In this document: piece by piece, positions 46,237 through 53,049 of the stretch
How positions within the stretch are numbered: position 1 is the first letter of the stretch
How the letters are laid out: each line of letters opens with the position of its first letter
Source: DASZIT01 sp035948855
GTDB lineage: Bacteria; Actinomycetota; Acidimicrobiia; Acidimicrobiales; RAAP-2
Direction: 5' to 3'
DNA length: 64,000 nucleotides
Assembly (NCBI GenBank): GCA_035948855.1
Contig: DASZIT010000033.1
Span: 33,567-97,566, forward strand
Translations under genes and position numbers: made by a program
The notes under the pieces: model-generated
Told to the model about the DNA's origin: nothing
The model's input: only the letters and a program-made list of their open reading frames with translations
Databases searched by the model: none

Positions 46237-46242
46237 TACCCT
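46237..46242 (+). promoter_or_regulatory. -10 element of leaderless alpha/beta hydrolase gene
   Basis: TACCCT, 7 nt before the ATG at 46250. Confidence 0.5.
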
Positions 46243-46249
46243 CCGGGTC

Positions 46250-47134
46250 ATGGACCAACGGACGATCACCGCCAATGGCGTCGAGTTCTCCTACCTCGCC
46301 GACGGCCCGGAGGACGGGCCCCTCGCCCTCTGCCTCCACGGGTTCCCGGACACCGCCCACTCATGGCGGCATCTGCTGCCCCGGCTGGCCGGGGCCGGTT
46401 ACCGGGCGGTGGCGCCGTTCATGCGGGGGTATGCACCCACCGGGGTGCCGGAGGACGGAAGGTTCGATACCGGGACCCTGGCCCTCGACGCCTGTGGATT
46501 GCATGAGGCCCTGGGTGGCACCGGGGAGGCGGTGATCATCGGCCACGACTGGGGGGCCTTCGCCACCTACGGGGCAGCCGGCTACCAGCCGGAGAGGTGG
46601 CGGCGGGTGGTGACGGCGGCGGTGGCCCCCCAGGCCTCCATGGCCGCCGGGTTCTTCACCTTCGACCAACTCAAGCGCAGTTGGTACGTCTTCTTCTTCC
46701 AGACCGCGCTGGCCGAGTACGCGGTCGGCCTCGACGACTACGCGTTCATCGACCGGCTGTGGGCCGATTGGTCTCCGGGCTACGACGGGGCCAAGGATGC
46801 CGCCCAGGTGAAAGAGGCACTCGGGACACCCGAGAATCTCACCGCCGCCATCTCCTACTACCGGTCGATGTTCGCCGGGGCCCCGGAGAACACCGATGCC
46901 GCCGCCGCCCAGACTGCCTCGGGACGGCCCGGGCCTCAGCCCACCCTGTATCTGCACGGCGCCGATGACGGCTGCATGGGCATCGACACCATCGGTCCGG
47001 TGCTCGACTTCCTCGCCCCCGGATCCGAGCTGGTGGTGGTCCCGGGCGCCGGCCACTTCCTGCACGTCGAGAAGCCTGAGGAAGTCAACGATCACATCCT
47101 GCGGTTTCTGGCCGGGTCTGGGGAAGGCGGCTAA
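46250..47134 (+). CDS. Alpha/beta hydrolase, epoxide hydrolase/dehalogenase-like
   Basis: 294 residues. Oxyanion motif LHGFPDTAHSW, nucleophile elbow IGHDWGAFATYG where the nucleophile is Asp, and catalytic His in VPGAGHFLHVEKP. An Asp nucleophile points to epoxide hydrolases or haloalkane dehalogenases rather than esterases. A cap domain with Tyr residues (DYAFIDRLWADWSPGY) is consistent. The gene ends in a 4-nt convergent overlap with mutY. The substrate is unknown. Confidence 0.88.
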   Translation: MDQRTITANGVEFSYLADGPEDGPLALCLHGFPDTAHSWRHLLPRLAGAGYRAVAPFMRGYAPTGVPEDGRFDTGTLALDACGLHEALGGTGEAVIIGHDWGAFATYGAAGYQPERWRRVVTAAVAPQASMAAGFFTFDQLKRSWYVFFFQTALAEYAVGLDDYAFIDRLWADWSPGYDGAKDAAQVKEALGTPENLTAAISYYRSMFAGAPENTDAAAAQTASGRPGPQPTLYLHGADDGCMGIDTIGPVLDFLAPGSELVVVPGAGHFLHVEKPEEVNDHILRFLAGSGEGG

Positions 47135-48069
47135 GGAAGGCGGAACCGGCCCGAGCCGAGGCGCTCGACCATCCCCTCCGCCACCAACCCGGCCGCCACC
47201 CGTTCGGCCCGCTCGGGTTGACCGGGCCACCCCATGATCTGCGGGAGGTCGACCTTCCGCACCGGGGCCTGCCGGAGGGCGTCGACCAACCGCCCGCGGC
47301 CCTGGCGATCGGAGCCGACGAACGGGCTCTGGGGGGTCGACACCCCCGCCGATCCCCGCGCCGGATCCGGGGTCGACCGGCCGGTGGCCGACCATCGGCA
47401 CCGCTTCTGGATGGGACACTCACCACAGGCCGGATCGGTGGCCAAACACACCGTCGCCCCCAGATCGAGCAAGGCCTGGTTGAACTCCCAGGCCCGACGG
47501 CTCGGAACCATCGAGTCGACCAGCGACTGCGCCTCCCGCGGCGTCACCGCCTCGCCGGCCACCGCTCGCGCCAGGATCCGCCCGGCGTTGGTGTCCACCA
47601 CCCCGACCTCCACCTCAAACGAGAAGGCCAGTACCGCCCGAGCGGTATACGGCCCCACCCCGGGCAGGGCCAGGAGGTCGGTCAGCTCCGACGGAACCTC
47701 GCCGCCATGGCTCTCCACCATCACCCGGGCCGCCTGGTGCAGACCTCGGGCCCGCCGGTTGTAGCCGAGACCCTGCCAGGCCCGCAGGACATCTCCGAGC
47801 GAGGCGGAGGCACAGGCGGTCGGGGTGGGGAACAACCCGAGGAAACCGTGGAAGGCGGGCACCGCCCGGGACACCTGGGTCTGCTGCAGCATGACTTCGC
47901 TGACCAGCACCGCCCACGGGTCCCGGGTGGCCCGCCAGGGCAGGTCCGGCCGTCTCGACGACGCTCGGGGCTCATTTCCGTTGTCGTGGTCGCCGGTGTC
48001 GGTGGTGCCCAGGGTGCCCCAGTCGGCGATGGCCCGGCCCATGGCCCGCAACTGCTCCGGCCGGCGCAT
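47131..48069 (-). CDS. mutY: A/G-specific adenine glycosylase
   Basis: About 312 residues. MutY removes adenine paired with 8-oxoguanine. Visible: PWRATRDPWAVLVSEVMLQQTQV with the catalytic Glu, helix-hairpin-helix LLALPGVGPYTARAVLAF, catalytic Asp in GVVDTNAGRI, and the [4Fe-4S] ligands Cys-x6-Cys-x2-Cys-x5-Cys in VCLATDPACGECPIQKRC. The C-terminal part is about 70 residues and lacks a full NUDIX-like 8-oxoG domain, as in other actinobacterial MutY. The exact start is uncertain; 48069 is the first ATG that leaves a normal length. Confidence 0.92.
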   Translation of the reverse strand: MRRPEQLRAMGRAIADWGTLGTTDTGDHDNGNEPRASSRRPDLPWRATRDPWAVLVSEVMLQQTQVSRAVPAFHGFLGLFPTPTACASASLGDVLRAWQGLGYNRRARGLHQAARVMVESHGGEVPSELTDLLALPGVGPYTARAVLAFSFEVEVGVVDTNAGRILARAVAGEAVTPREAQSLVDSMVPSRRAWEFNQALLDLGATVCLATDPACGECPIQKRCRWSATGRSTPDPARGSAGVSTPQSPFVGSDRQGRGRLVDALRQAPVRKVDLPQIMGWPGQPERAERVAAGLVAEGMVERLGSGRFRLP

Positions 48070-48155
48070 ACCGGCTCGGGTTCGCCGGTTCACCCGGTTC
48101 TCATCGCCGGTGGCCGGTCCGGCGTTCCCCCTCCCGAGGGTGCCGGAACCGATGG

Positions 48156-48668
48156 CTACTCCCAGGCTCCGTCGGTGTAGGGGAAGCGCCGGGGTGGGGC
48201 GGCGGCGCGCTTCCAGATCATCACCTTGCGCCGGAAGAAGCACACCTCGTCGCCATCCTGATTGAACGCCTTGGTCTCCACCGTCACGATGCCGCGGTCG
48301 TCGCGGGACTTCGATTCGACCTTTTCGATCACCTTGGTCTCCGCGTAGATGGTGTCGCCGTGGAACGTCGGTGACCGGTGGATCAACGACTCGACCTCGA
48401 GGTTGGCGATCGCCGCCCCACTGACATCGGGGACGCTCATCCCCAGGGCGAGCGAGTAGACCAGGTTGCCCACCACCACGTTCTTTCCCTGGACGGTTTC
48501 GTTCTCGGCGAACCACCGGTTGGTGTGGAGCGGGTGGTGGTTCATGGTGATCATGCAGAACAGGTGGTCGTCGGCCTCGGTGATCGTCTTGCCCGGCCAG
48601 TGTCGGTAGATGTCACCCGGTTCGAAATCCTCGAAGTAGCGGCCGAAGGGCCGGTCGTAGGTGGTCAT
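48156..48668 (-). CDS. MaoC-like dehydratase (mesaconyl-CoA hydratase type)
   Basis: 170 residues, one hot-dog domain. GKTITEADDHLFCMITMNHHPLH (two parts) carries the Asp and His of the hydratase site, followed by VVGNLVYSLALGMSV and RSPTFHGDTIYAETKV. The YFEDFEPGDIYRHWPGKT start is typical of single-domain MaoC proteins related to mesaconyl-CoA hydratases and Rv2499c-like proteins. It adds water to a branched enoyl-CoA. With the Mcd-like dehydrogenase and the CoA ester lyase nearby, a role in an ethylmalonyl-CoA-type route is possible but unproven. Confidence 0.85.
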   Translation of the reverse strand: MTTYDRPFGRYFEDFEPGDIYRHWPGKTITEADDHLFCMITMNHHPLHTNRWFAENETVQGKNVVVGNLVYSLALGMSVPDVSGAAIANLEVESLIHRSPTFHGDTIYAETKVIEKVESKSRDDRGIVTVETKAFNQDGDEVCFFRRKVMIWKRAAAPPRRFPYTDGAWE

Positions 48669-48700
48669 GGGAGCAGGAGTGTACCGAGTGGCACGGTTGG

Positions 48701-49132
48701 TTAGGCGGCTTCCGGTGCCGGGCGGGTGGTGAAGCCGAGGAGCCAATCCGATTGTGACTCGCCGTCGATGGCCATCCTCCAGGTGTAGCGGGTGCCCGGG
48801 ACCAGCGGCAGCGGGCCGAGGTTGACGGCCAGCGCCACGTCGATGGGCGAGCCTTCCGGGATCCCCGGTGGCCTCCCGACGGTGAACTCGCCCCGCACCT
48901 CGACCGGGTGCTCGCCCTCCGGCGTCTGCACCAATACCGGACGCCCGTCGGCATCCTCCAGGAACAGCTCCCAGTGGTGCGATGTCTCGGCCTCGTTCCA
49001 GGCGACATCGATTTTGAGGGCGATGGCCGACGGGACCGGGTCGGGACCGGTCATGCTCCATCCCCCGCCGAGGATGTACAGCTTCCCGTCGGCAACCTGG
49101 GCCGAATCGCACAACATCATGGTGACCTTCAC
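48701..49132 (-). CDS. Conserved hypothetical protein
   Basis: About 143 residues starting VKVTMMLCDSAQVADGKLY (GTG read as Met), then ILGGGWS, a beta-rich middle, and a C-terminal segment with RYTWRMAIDGES. I know of similar small proteins in actinobacteria (DUF6941-like) without function. The predicted fold is mostly beta. The GTG at 49132 is chosen because TAGCCT lies 8 nt upstream; a much longer open frame upstream is antisense to the methyltransferase. No membrane segment. Confidence 0.72.
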   Translation of the reverse strand: MKVTMMLCDSAQVADGKLYILGGGWSMTGPDPVPSAIALKIDVAWNEAETSHHWELFLEDADGRPVLVQTPEGEHPVEVRGEFTVGRPPGIPEGSPIDVALAVNLGPLPLVPGTRYTWRMAIDGESQSDWLLGFTTRPAPEAA

Positions 49133-49140
49133 GAGTGTGG

Positions 49141-49146
49141 AGGCTA
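49141..49146 (-). promoter_or_regulatory. -10 element of hypothetical-protein gene
   Basis: TAGCCT on the minus strand, 8 nt before the GTG at 49132. Confidence 0.45.
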
Positions 49147-49246
49147 TCGGCTTCCCAGCCGGGGCTCGTTCCGACACCGGATCTCGTCTCCCGGCTTGCC
49201 AACCCGGTTGGGCCGGGCCCAGAACCGGCGGTGGATCGGCGGCGGA

Positions 49247-49252
49247 TAGCGT
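49247..49252 (+). promoter_or_regulatory. -10 element of leaderless methyltransferase gene
   Basis: TAGCGT, 6 nt before the ATG at 49259. Confidence 0.55.
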
Positions 49253-49258
49253 GGGTGG

Positions 49259-49906
49259 ATGGAGATGCGAGGGCTTCGCGACGACGTCTACCGGCGGCCA
49301 CTGGCCACCGCCCTCGACCGGCTGGGCCTGGGCGCGGGATGGACATGCGTCGATGTCGGAGCCGGGGGCGGCGATGTGTCGGTGGCGTTGGCCGAGATCG
49401 TCGGCCGGGACGGGCGGGTCTACGCGGTCGACAGCGATCCCGAAGCGCGGGACGAGGTGGCCAAAGCCGCGGCCGCCCACAGCCAGGTGCTGGCCATCAC
49501 CCAGGCCGGCGAGGACCTCCGGCTGCCCGAGCCGGTCGACTTGGCCTTCTGCCGGTTCCTGCTCCTCCACGTAGACGACCCCGCGGTGGTGCTCGGCCGC
49601 ATGGCCGCCGCCGTTCGTCCCGGCGGTTGGGTGGTGGCCCAGGAGCCGATCACCTCCGCCGGTCGTATCAACGGCCAACCGTTTTCGATGCCGGACGCGC
49701 TCCACCCTGACATCGGGGCCATGCTGCCGGCGCTGGCCCGTCAGGCCGGGCTGGTCACCGTGGACACCTGGGCGGAGGCACCTGCCGGCGCCGGGCCCGG
49801 GCCGGTGGCCGACTACATCACCCTGCTGACCGAGGTGGATCCGGGAGACGATCCGGTGGTGCTGCCCCCTCTGGTCACCGTTGTCGCCCAAGTTCGCCCC
49901 GGCTGA
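49259..49906 (+). CDS. Class I SAM-dependent methyltransferase
   Basis: 215 residues. SAM motif I is VDVGAGGGDVS, with acidic residue in YAVDSDPEA, then DLAFCRFLLLHVDDP (motif IV region) and RPGGWVVAQEP (motif V/VI). The family covers small-molecule methylation in the cytoplasm; the acceptor is unknown. Leaderless ATG. A tandem repeat follows the stop codon. Confidence 0.88.
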   Translation: MEMRGLRDDVYRRPLATALDRLGLGAGWTCVDVGAGGGDVSVALAEIVGRDGRVYAVDSDPEARDEVAKAAAAHSQVLAITQAGEDLRLPEPVDLAFCRFLLLHVDDPAVVLGRMAAAVRPGGWVVAQEPITSAGRINGQPFSMPDALHPDIGAMLPALARQAGLVTVDTWAEAPAGAGPGPVADYITLLTEVDPGDDPVVLPPLVTVVAQVRPG

Positions 49907-49963
49907 CCTCGCCGGCTGACCTCGCCGGCTGACCTCACCTCGGCCGACCTCGCCTCGGCCGAC
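49901..49963. repeat. Short tandem repeat after methyltransferase gene
   Basis: Three 13-bp copies of GGCTGACCTCGCC (49901-49913, 49914-49926, and 49927-49939 with one change) followed by two looser units starting TCGGCCGACC. The first copy holds the methyltransferase stop codon; the array ends 19 nt before the next -10 element. Confidence 0.7.
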
Positions 49964-49981
49964 CGGGCATCGGCGGATCGG

Positions 49982-49987
49982 TAATCT
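49982..49987 (+). promoter_or_regulatory. -10 element of leaderless Mcd-like dehydrogenase gene
   Basis: TAATCT, 6 nt before the GTG at 49994; no Shine-Dalgarno site. Possibly the promoter of the whole 50-55 kb run. Confidence 0.6.
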
Positions 49988-49993
49988 TTCAGC

Positions 49994-51619
49994 GTGCCTA
50001 CCGAATCTCTCCCTGTGCCCGACCTCGATGCCGCGGCAAAAGCGGTAGCCGTCGCAGCTTCGGTCGTCACCTCCGGAATCACCGCCCTGAGCGCGGAGGG
50101 CGGACCCGATGTCGCCCAGGTGCTGGCCTACGACCTGGCCCACGCGGCGTCATCGGTGAGGACGGCCGAGGCGGTGCTCGGCTACGGGGCCCATGGCGAC
50201 GTCGAGGCCCGAATTGCCTGCGCCTTCGCCGCCGATGCCATCGCCGACCTGGCCTCCCGGACCATCGGTCGGGAGGAGGCGTGGGGAGTCGCCGCCGACT
50301 GGATGACTCCGGCGGCCGATTTCGTCACCACCTTCCGGGATCCGGCGTTTCTGGCCTCCCTCGCCCGCCAGCAGGGTGACCGCCACCTCGACGCTGACTT
50401 CGAATTGGTGCGGGAGACCTTCCATCGTTTCGCCGAGGAGCAGATCCGGCCGAGGGCGGAGCACATCCACCGGGCCAATACCGACATCCCCGAAGAGATC
50501 ATCTCCGGCATGGCCGAGATGGGCGGGTTCGGCATGTCGGTCCCCGAGGAGTACGGCGGGTTCGCCACCGGGGGCGAGAGTGACTACATGGGGATGGTCG
50601 TCGCCACCGAAGAGCTGTCGTGGGCATCGCTGGGCGCCGGCGGTTCGCTCATCACCCGCCCGGAGATCCTCACCCGCGCCCTGGTCTACGGGGGGACCGA
50701 GGATCAGAAGCAGCGCTGGCTGCCGCGGCTGGCTACCGCCGAGGTCATGGGGGCGGTGGCGGTCACCGAGCCCGACTTCGGGTCGGACGTGGCCGGGGTG
50801 ATGACCATGGCCACCCGGGCCGACGGCGGTTGGCTGATCAACGGGGTCAAGACCTGGTGCACCTTCGCGGCCCGGGCCGACGTGCTGATGCTGTTGGCCC
50901 GCACCGATCCCGACAAATCCAAGGGTCATCGCGGGCTCTCCTTGTTCCTGGTCGAGAAGCCGCAGGGCGAGGGTCACGGATTCGTCTTCACCCAGGAGGC
51001 CGGCGCCGACGGCCGCCCGTCCGACTCGTCGGGTCGGATGGAGGGCCGGGCCATCGACACCATCGGCTACCGGGGGATGCACTCCTACGAAGTCGCCTTC
51101 GAGAGCTGGTTCGTGCCCGATGCCGATCTGGTCGGCGGGGAGGAGGGGCTGGGCAAAGGCTTCTACCTTCAGATGCAGGGCTTCGAGAACGGTCGACTGC
51201 AGACGGCGGCGCGGGCGCTCGGCGTGATGCAGGCCGCCTACGAGGCAGCACTCGACTACGCGGAGAATCGCCGGGTGTTCGGATCGCCGATCGTCGACTA
51301 CCAGCTCACCGAGGTGAAGCTGGCCCGGATGGCGGTGCTCATCCAGTCCGCCCGGCAGTTCTCCTATGAGGTCGCCCGTCTGATGTCCAAGGGCGAGGGC
51401 GCGCTCGAGGCGTCGATGATCAAGGCCTATGTCTGCCGGGCGGCCGAGTGGGTCACCCGGGAGGCACTCCAGATCCACGGCGGCATGGGTTATGCCGAGG
51501 AGTACCCGGTGAGCCGCTATTTCGTCGACGCCCGGGTGCTGTCCATCTTCGAGGGTGCCGACGAGACGCTCGCCCTCAAAGTCATCGCCCGTGGCCTGTT
51601 GGCCCGGGCCAAAGCCTGA
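49994..51619 (+). CDS. Acyl-CoA dehydrogenase with N-terminal extension, methylsuccinyl-CoA dehydrogenase-like
   Basis: 541 residues. The ACAD core starts near residue 130 (DADFELVRETFHRFAEEQIRP) and shows GAVAVTEPDFGSDVAG, the FAD segment YAENRRVFGSPIVDYQLTE, and the C-terminal IHGGMGYAEEYPVSRY then SIFEGADE. The 130-residue helical N-terminal extension is unusual for short-chain ACADs but is a feature of (2S)-methylsuccinyl-CoA dehydrogenase, which makes mesaconyl-CoA. A MaoC hydratase next door and a Mcl-type lyase 6 kb away fit that pathway. It is 38 nt upstream of the S1P-lyase-like gene and may share its transcript. Confidence 0.85.
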   Translation: MPTESLPVPDLDAAAKAVAVAASVVTSGITALSAEGGPDVAQVLAYDLAHAASSVRTAEAVLGYGAHGDVEARIACAFAADAIADLASRTIGREEAWGVAADWMTPAADFVTTFRDPAFLASLARQQGDRHLDADFELVRETFHRFAEEQIRPRAEHIHRANTDIPEEIISGMAEMGGFGMSVPEEYGGFATGGESDYMGMVVATEELSWASLGAGGSLITRPEILTRALVYGGTEDQKQRWLPRLATAEVMGAVAVTEPDFGSDVAGVMTMATRADGGWLINGVKTWCTFAARADVLMLLARTDPDKSKGHRGLSLFLVEKPQGEGHGFVFTQEAGADGRPSDSSGRMEGRAIDTIGYRGMHSYEVAFESWFVPDADLVGGEEGLGKGFYLQMQGFENGRLQTAARALGVMQAAYEAALDYAENRRVFGSPIVDYQLTEVKLARMAVLIQSARQFSYEVARLMSKGEGALEASMIKAYVCRAAEWVTREALQIHGGMGYAEEYPVSRYFVDARVLSIFEGADETLALKVIARGLLARAKA

Positions 51620-51657
51620 CCCCGTTTGTCGCGCCGTCCCCACCAAGAGGAGATGCC

Positions 51658-53049
51658 ATGAGTAACGACTACCCCTATGCGGGCCGGTTCGATGTGAATC
51701 GGGTCCTGCCCGAATCCGGGCGTCCCCGGGGCGAGGTGCTGGCCGAGTTGGCCACCATGGCCAAGGAGGAAGACGCCTTCTGGGAGACCGGCAAGTGCTC
51801 GGGCACCATGTACTGCGGCGACCACGACCACTACGCGTTCCTCACCGAAGCCTTCGGGCTCTATGCCCACGTCAATGCTTTGCAGCGGGACATGTGCCCG
51901 AGTTCGACCCGCTTCGAGGGCGAGATCATCGCCATGGTCCTCGATCTCTTCCACGCCGGAGCGGTCACCGACGGGGAGCCGGTGGGCATGCTCACCAGCG
52001 GCGGCACCGGAAGCATCTGTCACGCGGTCCTGGCCTACCGTGAATACGCCGGCCACCACCGGGGGGTCACCCGCCCGAATCTGATCAAGCCGGAGACCGC
52101 CCACCCTGCCTTCGACAAGGCCTGCCATCTCTTCGGCGTCGAACTACGGCGCGCCACCATCGACCCCGACACCACCATGGTCGACGTCGAGTCGGTGAGA
52201 GACCTCATCGACGACCAGACCATCGCCATCGTCGGGTCCGCCTGCAACTACGGGTACGGCACCGTCGATCCGATTGCCGAGCTCGGCCAGTTGGCCATCG
52301 AGAAGGGGATCGGCCTCCACGTCGACGGATGCCTGGGTGGGTTCATCCTGCCCTTCGGACAGGAGCTCGGTTACGACATCCCCTTGTTCGACTTTCGGGT
52401 CCCGGGTGTCACCAGCATCTCGGCCGACACCCACAAGTACGGCTACGCCCTGAAGGGCACCTCCACCCTGCTGTTCCGGGACAAGGCGATCCGCAATTCG
52501 CAATACTTCTTCCTCACCGACTGGAGCGGCGGGAAGTACACCTCGCCGGGCATGGACGGCTCCCGCTCGGCCGGGCTGCTGGCGGCGACCTGGGCGTCGT
52601 TGGTGCAGCTGGGGCGGGCGGGGTACCGGGGCTACGCCAAGGAGATCTTCGAGACCGCCGACCGGATGAAGCGAGCCGTCCTCTCCCATCCCGAGTTGCG
52701 GATCCTCGGCAGCCCCACCTTCCTGTTCAGTTTCACCTCCGACGAGTTCGACGTCTATCACGTGAACGACTTCATGCGCGGACGGGGGTGGCGCTTCAAC
52801 GGCCAGCAGTACCCGAACGCGCTGCACATGGCCGTCACCCGGCCCCAGACCCAGAGCGGACTCGCCGACGCCTTCGAGACCGACCTCGCCGACGCCGTCG
52901 TCTTCGCCAAGGAGCATGCCGGGGACGCCCCCAAGTCCGGGGCCATCTACGGCGGCGTCGCCGGCGGGATGACCGACGAGGCCGACGAGTTCATCAAGAT
53001 GGTGATGGCTCAGATGCTCGACACCCAACAGGCCGTTCCCGGGGCGTGA
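51658..53049 (+). CDS. PLP-dependent sphingosine-1-phosphate lyase-like decarboxylase
   Basis: 463 residues, group II PLP decarboxylase fold. GMLTSGGTGSICHAVLAYRE, RPNLIKPETAHPAFDKACH, VGSACNYGYGTVDPI, HVDGCLGGFILPF, FDFRVPGVTSISADTHKYGY with PLP lysine Lys260, and TDWSGGKYTSPGMDGSR closely follow bacterial sphingosine-1-phosphate lyases such as that of Symbiobacterium, and are further from glutamate decarboxylase. That enzyme splits a long-chain-base phosphate into an aldehyde and phosphoethanolamine. No N-terminal membrane helix is present, as in bacterial forms. GAGGAG precedes the ATG. The stop overlaps the ceramidase-like gene by GTGA. Confidence 0.87.
   Translation: MSNDYPYAGRFDVNRVLPESGRPRGEVLAELATMAKEEDAFWETGKCSGTMYCGDHDHYAFLTEAFGLYAHVNALQRDMCPSSTRFEGEIIAMVLDLFHAGAVTDGEPVGMLTSGGTGSICHAVLAYREYAGHHRGVTRPNLIKPETAHPAFDKACHLFGVELRRATIDPDTTMVDVESVRDLIDDQTIAIVGSACNYGYGTVDPIAELGQLAIEKGIGLHVDGCLGGFILPFGQELGYDIPLFDFRVPGVTSISADTHKYGYALKGTSTLLFRDKAIRNSQYFFLTDWSGGKYTSPGMDGSRSAGLLAATWASLVQLGRAGYRGYAKEIFETADRMKRAVLSHPELRILGSPTFLFSFTSDEFDVYHVNDFMRGRGWRFNGQQYPNALHMAVTRPQTQSGLADAFETDLADAVVFAKEHAGDAPKSGAIYGGVAGGMTDEADEFIKMVMAQMLDTQQAVPGA

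Noticed and set aside
48070..48516. A 150-residue N-terminal extension of MutY
   Set aside because: This stretch overlaps the MaoC gene on the same strand in another frame and has no MutY similarity.
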